A stretch of 64,000 bases of DNA from Metaruminococcus_A sp964607135 (lineage in GTDB: Bacteria; Bacillota; Clostridia; Oscillospirales; Ruminococcaceae). Shown here one piece after another: positions 58,809-64,000 of this stretch. Position 1 is the stretch's first letter. Every line of letters begins with the position of its first letter. The notes beneath the pieces were generated by a model. That model saw only the letters and a program-made list of their open reading frames with translations, did no database searches and was not told the origin of the DNA. The stretch covers positions 15,062-79,061 of the forward strand of contig CAZSIV010000009.1 of the NCBI GenBank assembly GCA_964607135.1, written 5' to 3'. Made by a program: the position numbers and the translations under genes.

Positions 58809-60294
58809 TATCTCCATATATTCCTTTGCTCTTTGTATAAACTCCCGTATGCAGGCCTTTCGCATATCCATTTCAGCAACCTTTTCCGAGATGGATTTCA
58901 GTTTCTGCCGTAAGTCTGCCTGCTCCTGCTCCTGCTCATAACCGACTGACCTAGCATCGTACCGTTCCTGTGTTATTCTGCCGCTGACGCGGTCTTCATA
59001 CAGGCAGCGGATAATGTTATCCAATTCTCAGATACGCTTTTCAATCTGCTCTTTTTCACGGGTGGCAGCTTTACAAAACCGCTTTGCTTCGGTTTTCCGT
59101 TCTTTGTTGCCATAGCATAGAATTCATCCGGATTTTCCCTTGCGAACGCCGTAACCGTTTTGAGGTTGTTCAGTATAATACGATCAAGCACCTGCTCACG
59201 GATATGGTGTGCGCTGCAGTCGGTTGTTCTTCTTTGAAATCATCCGCACTGAAAATTGTTTGCTTCCAATTTTACGGTTTTTCCTCGGTGCAGATACAGT
59301 CGGAAACCGAATTCGCCGCAGTAGAGATATCCGACGTATTTGTCTGTTTCGCCCTGCACATCCGGACGCTTTCATCCTGCAAAATGCTTTTGTACAAGGT
59401 CAAATACTTTTCGGCTTACAATGGCTTCGTGTGTATTTTCAAAGATACGCATATTTTCCGGTTTATTTTTGATCCGCTTTTTCAGCTTATTGGATTTTGA
59501 ATAGGTTTTGAAGTTCACCGTATCTCCGCAGTAGGTGCGGTTTTCCAAAATCCGTCTGACAGTTGTCTGCGCCCAGAGATATGGCTTGTTAAGGCCAGAA
59601 GTTTCGGAACGGCAGCCTGTTTTCTGAAATACATACACGCTGGGACAGGTGATTTTTTCTTTGCTCAGTGTATCGCATATCTTAACTATGCCAAGTCCTG
59701 CGGCACTCCTATCAAATATCCGTTTTACAACAGGTACCGCCTGTGGATCGGGAATATACAGTTTCGGATCGTCCGGCGATTTCATATACCCATACGGTAC
59801 AGTGCTTCCGACTCTTTCATCCCTTTCACCTTTGGCTTTCAAAACAGCTCGTATCTTTCGGCTGGTGTCACGGGCATAAAAATCATTGAAATAATTTTTA
59901 ATGCCGGAGAAATCGCCGATGCCGTTTTCACTGTCCACGCCGTCATTCACGGCAATGAAGCGCACATCATATTGCGGAAAAATGGTCTCCATCAGTATTC
60001 CGGTTTGGAGTAACCTCTGCCGAGTCTTGACTGATCCTTAACGATAACCGTTCCTACCTTGCCGCATTCAATATCCTGCATCATCTGCTTGTAAGCGGGA
60101 CGATTGAAGTTGGCACCGGAGTATCCGTCATCCACATAAAATTGACAGTTGCGAAAACCATGATCGTCTGCGTAGGTCTGCAACATAAGCCGTTGATTGG
60201 TTATAGAATTTGACTTACCCTGCAGCATATCCTCTTGGGACAGACGGCAATAGAGCACAGTAATTAATAGATTTGTATTTTCGGTTGATTTCAT
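58809..60294 (-). pseudogene. Large serine recombinase, frameshifted and interrupted (TnpX-like)
   Basis: Starting at ATG 60294 (behind GGAAAGGAAC), the resolvase domain reads VLYCRLSQEDMLQGKSNSIT, with the catalytic Ser, and ends IVKDQSRLGRGYS. One-base frameshift near 59992, then METIFPQYDVRFIAVNDGVD and the recombinase domain with VPYGYMKSPDDPKLYIPDPQ (to 59372). Another frameshift leads to DKYVGYLYCGEFGFRLYLHR, where one zinc-ribbon Cys is Phe, then a TGA stop, VLDRIILNNLKTVTAFAREN, a further frameshift and a TGA, and finally DNIIRCLYEDRVSGRITQER with a coiled coil. At least three frameshifts and two stops make it inactive. Confidence 0.85.
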
Positions 60295-60407
60295 AATTCT
60301 TTGTTCCTTTCCGAGCCGTATGCGGATCTGTAAACCAAACCGAATAGGATACATACACAACATATCACTATCCGGCTTGAAAGTTCAGCAAAACTGCCGA
60401 AATATCT

Positions 60408-60716
60408 TTATTGCTTTTCTCCGTTTATTAGGTAGCGGAGCTTGTCCTGTGCCGCCTCACTTTGACCGCTTACAGGAAAGAAGGCAATCACGGGGTAATG
60501 ATGTCCGCCGACCTTTTCAAAATACGTAAGACCGAGTTGCTGTTCGCTGTGCAACTCAATCTTTTTTCTTGTTTCCAACATTTGCTCTCGGCGTTTGCGC
60601 AATAGGTTAAAATCTAAATTTTGTTTCATAAAAATTGATCTTTTTGTTATATTCCGCCCATATGAGGCCGTGATTTTTCTTCCGTTCGGCGGGATAATAT
60701 TTTGTTGTGCAGTCAT
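60408..60716 (-). CDS. Hypothetical protein of the mobile element
   Basis: A 102-residue frame from ATG 60716, behind GAGGAG (10-base spacing). The last 73 residues start MKQNLDFNLLRKRREQMLET and continue QQLGLTYFEKVGGHHYPVIA, ending AAQDKLRYLINGEKQ. The first 30 residues overlap the tail frame of the relaxase, so the true start may be the internal ATG at 60627. No known domain. It is one of few apparently intact frames in this block. Function unknown. Confidence 0.5.
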   Translation of the reverse strand: MTAQQNIIPPNGRKITASYGRNITKRSIFMKQNLDFNLLRKRREQMLETRKKIELHSEQQLGLTYFEKVGGHHYPVIAFFPVSGQSEAAQDKLRYLINGEKQ

Positions 60717-62024
60717 CCACCGGTGTCTCCTCGTCTATAATATTGCTGAGGTTGCCGATAAGATATGCAGCACCAATTCCAATATCAAGAGTATCGCCGA
60801 AGGGATCAGAGATATCCAAAACAGTTTATTCATGTGCCTTTCCAGCTTGCCCTCCGCCGTACTGCGAAGCATAGAGAGATTGCTCGAAAAGTCCTCGCTC
60901 ATTCTCCCAACCTGTTTCTCGGTATCCGTTATCAGACGACTGATACTCCCCGTCAGTTCCTCCGCCGATGTTTCTATTGCAGTCTGAAACTATTCTGTCG
61001 TTTCTTCGGTCTGCTCGGTGTACTGCATCAGTACTTTCAACTGATCGTCCATATACATTTTCAGTTCCTTGCCTGTCGTAAGCGTAGGTAGGGTTTCCTG
61101 AATATCTTTCAGCGGTTCTATCTGAGCTCTCTGCATAGATATCAGTGCCGACCAATTCGGCTCGGTCACTGCCACGCAAGGATGAACCTTTTCGGCGGCG
61201 GTGAGTTGCTGTTGTGTTTTGGTTATAAAATCTTGCGGTGATTTGCGTTCTGTAGCAGAACTCATTTTCCATACTCTCCTTTAAGAATTTTTGATAATGT
61301 AATTTGCTGTCCCGACAGGCTTTGTCTTCGGGTGTGGTGTGGGTTATATTCTTACGAGTGTCGGTCTACTTTACACCGTAACCTTCCGCTTCCATCAGCA
61401 TAATAAAATGTTCTCTGTCAGCGGCGGTCTGCATTGCATTTGAGACAACGGCTTCAAGCCGTATCTTCCGACTCTCACCCTTTTCAGCAGACCGATATTC
61501 TCAATCCGACATCGGTTTGACTCGCTTGGAACTCGGCTTGGGGTTTACAATCGACAACCGTATTCGCGGCAAATTTTATCCGATACCTGCATCAGTTTTT
61601 CCACTTCACTTTCGCTGATATGAAACTTTTTACCTGTTTTGGAATTTACACTGTTCATAACAAAATGCGAGTGGATATGGTCACGGTCGCATTGGGTTGA
61701 AACTACAATTTCAAAGGTGCCAAACTTTTCGGTCTCCTCTGCAAACCGTAATGCAATTTCGTGGGCTGTTTCGGGCGAGATGTTTTCGTCCACCGAAAAG
61801 GACTGCACGAAATGATAGAACAGTCTGCCGTCGGTTTTACCGTGTAACCGCTTTGTATTGTTGAATTCGGTGTAGGCTGACTGCGGTGTGCAGTTTACAC
61901 CGGTCACGTACTTTTTACCGTCATCAGTAACGGTTTTCTTGTCCTGCATGGTGTAGCGCAAAACATAGAGCATACCGCCCACGGTCTGTAGCTTTTTGTA
62001 ATTTACGAAATGAACAATAGCTAT
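60607..62024 (-). pseudogene. Relaxase/mobilization protein (MobA/MobL type), inactivated
   Basis: Translation from an ATA at 62024 (probably a former ATG, preceded by AAGGAAG) gives IVHFVNYKKLQTVGG, then YVLRYTMQDKKTVTDDGKKY and the HUH site CDRDHIHSHFVMNSVNSKTG. After a one-base deletion near 61553 the frame continues KPSSKRVKPMSD, stop TGA 61501, EKGESRKIRLEAVVSNAMQT, HFIMLMEAEGYGVK, stop TAG 61366, NITHTTPEDKACRDSKLHYQ, ENEFCYRTQITARFY, a tail to stop TAA 60826 and DDCTTKYYPAERKK. The family match across all stops shows a dead gene that once encoded the transfer nickase. Confidence 0.85.
60735..61265 (-). pseudogene. Small membrane protein overlapping the relaxase tail, with an internal amber codon
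   Basis: From ATG 61265 (AAAGGAG 10 bases upstream) a frame different from the relaxase reads MSSATERKSPQDFITKTQQQ, then LISMQRAQIEPLKDIQETLP and EQTEETTE, stops at TAG 60990, then continues in the same frame FQTAIETSAEELTGSISRLI, TDTEKQVGRMSEDFSSNLSM and a C-terminal membrane helix WISLIPSAILLILELVLHIL before its stop at 60735. Both this frame and the relaxase tail look coding, so the region was probably dual-coding. Role is unknown. Confidence 0.55.
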
Positions 62025-62026
62025 AG

Positions 62027-62330
62027 TTACTTCCTTGGAAGCTGCTCGGAAAGTAATTCGTAAATCTTTTTAAGTTCCAGTTGCGTCGCGGTAAGATTTA
62101 CGGCTTTAATTTTGCCTTGACGGGATAAAATCAAAAGCTGATTAAACATTATTGCTAAGCTTTTTTACCTGAGTTGTAAGTTCTTTAAGCCCGTCATAAT
62201 TTATGACCTTTTTATTTATTGCGCAGAGAATAATATAGTCGGTAAGACTCATTCCCGCGCTTTTTGCCTTTTCCCTTATCAGCGCGTCCATTGTATTGGA
62301 GACTCTGAAATTGAAACGCTTGGTTTTCAT
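62027..62330 (-). pseudogene. mobC: MobC-like mobilization accessory protein, frameshifted
   Basis: The first part, MKTKRFNFRVSNTMDALIRE then KAKSAGMSLTDYIILCAINK, is the ribbon-helix-helix-like start of MobC/relaxosome proteins and ends KKLSNNV at 62142. An extra T in GTTTAAT shifts the frame; the other frame continues NQLLILSRQGKIKAVNLTAT then QLELKKIYELLSEQLPRK and stops at 62027. The combined length of about 100 residues is typical. MobC helps the relaxase at oriT; the next gene downstream is the relaxase. Confidence 0.7.
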
Positions 62331-62698
62331 AAAAACACATCCTTTTTTTATTTTAAAGTTTCTTGGCTTATCCTCTTTTCAAAGAAGGCAAGAAGTGGGT
62401 GCAGAGCTTCTGCCCGCCCAGTTTGCGTTTGGTGCGGTCGCCGCTTTAGCGGTGGTCGTACAGCCAAAGGCGATGCTGATTCTTTTTCTCTTCTAAAGGA
62501 GAGAAGTAAAATGCGGCAGTTTTTATTGCTTTACGAATAATTTTAATGTAGACAAATTTCCGTACACTTGGTTCACATTCGCCCTGCGTTGCGTTTTAAT
62601 CGAGGCGGTTGGGCTTTACTCCAACTTTATAAACTTTTCGGCAAACGGGCGGACAATCGCTTCACAGGAACGAAAGTGACGAAAGTGACGAATATTTT
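62331..62698. other. Non-coding stretch upstream of mobC, possible oriT
   Basis: No gene is seen. It contains inverted repeats such as GCAGA/TCTGC (about 62401-62418), CCGCT/AGCGG (about 62441-62456) and TTCTC/GAGAA near 62490-62510. In mobilizable elements the transfer origin usually lies just upstream of mobC-relaxase genes, so oriT may be here, but no nick site was recognised. Confidence 0.3.
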
Positions 62699-63738
62699 TC
62701 ACATCGAATTTGTTTCGTCACTTACGGCACTTTCGTCACTGCCCACAGCAGAAGAAGGAATATATTTCACCTTCAATAGCGGTGTACCGTTACTGCGGTA
62801 GTCACGATAATGCACACCAAGTTCTTCGAAGTCGTACCGCCAACGGTTCATCATCTGTTTGAAACCTTTGGCCGTTACCTCACTGTCAGTGAGCTTATTG
62901 AACAGTTCCACGAACTCACTGTTACCGCCCACGAAATTTTCTTGCTCTTTCATAAACTGAATGAACAATTCCATCTCCGGCGGTAACAATTTTTCGGGTT
63001 GCTCTCGGCTCTCGGATTTCAGTTTCCATACGAAATCCTTGCTTGAGAACTTGAGTTCAAACTGCCGATGCTCAATATCTCTGCCTGCGCAAACGAGAGT
63101 GGCAAGGTTTTCACTGCGTTTGCTTTTGTCAAGCACGAACACCGAATCAACTGCGCCTACGATTCCGGTCGTACCTGACAGCTTGTTCAGCGGATCGCTG
63201 TCGCCCTGCTTACGAAGGTGATGCACCAGCAGAAGAGAGATATTAAGCTCGTCTGCCAACTGCTTCATCTGACGGGTTTCATCGTAGTCGTACCGTAAGA
63301 GGTATCCACACCGCCGTTACGCACAATCTGAAAAGTATCGATTGCAACGAGAACGGTGTCGGGATGCTTTTTCACGAACGTACGGATTTCATCGCAGAGA
63401 CCTTCGGCAAGTGTGTGCACCGCCGTTGCAAAGAAAGCGTTGAAGGGGATGTCGTCTGTGATTAAACACAGTCGTTCCTGTACACGCCTGAGCGTATCCT
63501 CCAAGCAAAGATACAGCGTTGTGCCTTTGGTGGTTGGCGTATCTCACACGCTTTCTCCTTTTGCGATGCGGATACATATATCCAGCACCCACCACAATTT
63601 GCCGATTTTAGGTGCGCCGCCGAGGATTGTTATTCCTTGCGGCAGCAGAGTGTCGATACAAAATTTGGTCGGCTCCAGTCTTGTATTCATTAGGGTTTCA
63701 CCGTCTATAACGGTGAGTTTATTTTTCTTTTCGCTCAT
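62699..63738 (-). pseudogene. RepA-like RecA-fold replication ATPase, inactivated
   Basis: From ATG 63738 (behind AAAGGTAGGTGA) the frame reads LLPQGITILGGAPKIGKLWW, a Walker A with GK followed by Leu instead of Ser/Thr, and stops at TGA 63544 where Trp is expected. The same frame continues EDTLRRVQERLCLITDDIPF and VLVAIDTFQIVRNGG (Walker B). A one-base shift near 63268-63290 leads to QMKQLADELNISLLLVHHLR, GDSDPLNKLSGTTGIVGAVD and a C-terminal winged-helix-like region. These are hexameric helicase-type proteins of plasmids and conjugative elements. Clearly broken. Confidence 0.75.
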
Positions 63739-64000
63739 AGATAATCACCTACCTTTTCAAAAAATTTTGAGCAAAAGAAAAAGCCGCACCTTTCAGTACG
63801 GCTCGGTTGAGGTTACCCTCACTATATAAATCTCTGTTTTTTGAAAAAATACATGTTATTCCGTGATTGCAAAAATTCGCTTCTGAATTTTTTGTGATAT
63901 AATTAGTGCAGAGTACGGTTTATGGTACTATTGATTTTGCAAAATTTTGGCACTGTAAAGTAAAGATGAAAAAATAGGGCCCGAAAACAGCGAATATGGT
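63739..64000. other. AT-rich right edge without recognised gene
   Basis: Contains a short hairpin GCCG/CGGC (about 63783-63800) upstream of the replication gene and a TATAAT at 63897-63902 on the plus strand. No coding frame with support. The mobile element presumably continues beyond the window. Confidence 0.3.

Overview
The window looks like the chromosome of an anaerobic Firmicute of the class Clostridia, plausibly near the Oscillospirales. This is inferred from gene content: LL-diaminopimelate aminotransferase (dapL), a split archaeal-type glutamate synthase, type III glutamine synthetase, gatCAB with an archaeal-type AspRS, a NifU-like/GGGtGRT pair, citramalate synthase, and strong AGGAGG ribosome-binding sites with many TTG/GTG starts. 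No rRNA, tRNA or CRISPR array was seen. Positions 1 to about 57,250 are ordinary, densely packed chromosome. From about 57,260 to the right edge lies an IS200 copy followed by a heavily decayed integrative/mobilizable element.

Layout. 1-6,200: acyl-CoA synthetase (cut by the left edge) with an XRE-cupin regulator, a sulfatase, a nucleotidyltransferase, a sortase-type surface protein and a GNAT enzyme. 6,279-13,069: a thiamine operon (promoter, TPP riboswitch, attenuator, thiS-thiF-thiG-thiH-tenI-thiE-thiD-thiC). 13,157-18,641: GH42 beta-galactosidase, HD hydrolase, Cu/Zn-SOD-family protein, aldo/keto reductase and small proteins, including a 57-residue DUF1540 protein. 18,655-22,642: pheA and secA on the minus strand. 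22,761-24,615: the NifU-like/GGGtGRT unit of unknown function. 25,298-26,227: a CAP-domain lipoprotein. 26,495-34,050: the phosphate regulon pstSCAB-phoU, an EamA transporter, and phoP-phoR. 34,374-38,856: cimA-leuC-leuD-leuB. 39,197-40,249: tyrA.

40,261-57,253 is largely about nitrogen. A minus-strand operon encodes all the parts of a split glutamate synthase (glutaminase, ferredoxin/FMN synthase, ferredoxin, FAD oxidoreductase, GXGXG domain), an ANTAR RNA-binding regulator with a degenerate receiver, then dapF and dapL. Diverging from it are gatC-gatA-gatB-aspS, followed by glnN (GSIII), a PII gene and amtB. The leader of amtB contains two hairpins with hexaloops carrying A at position 1 and G at position 4, the second overlapping the 5' arm of an intrinsic terminator. 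This is the known architecture of an ANTAR antitermination target. A similar but less perfect arrangement sits between aspS and glnN. I therefore propose a local circuit in which the ANTAR protein of the glutamate synthase operon controls ammonium uptake and perhaps glutamine synthesis by transcription antitermination. A compact three-way-junction fold is predicted in the glutamate synthase leader.

58,000-64,000 holds remnants of a mobilizable element: a tyrosine integrase fragment fused in frame to the tail of a broken large serine recombinase, a relaxase with a lost start codon, a frameshift and three nonsense codons, a frameshifted mobC, and a RepA-like ATPase with a nonsense codon and a frameshift. 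Reading consecutive open fragments together shows that nearly every large gene in this block is dead.
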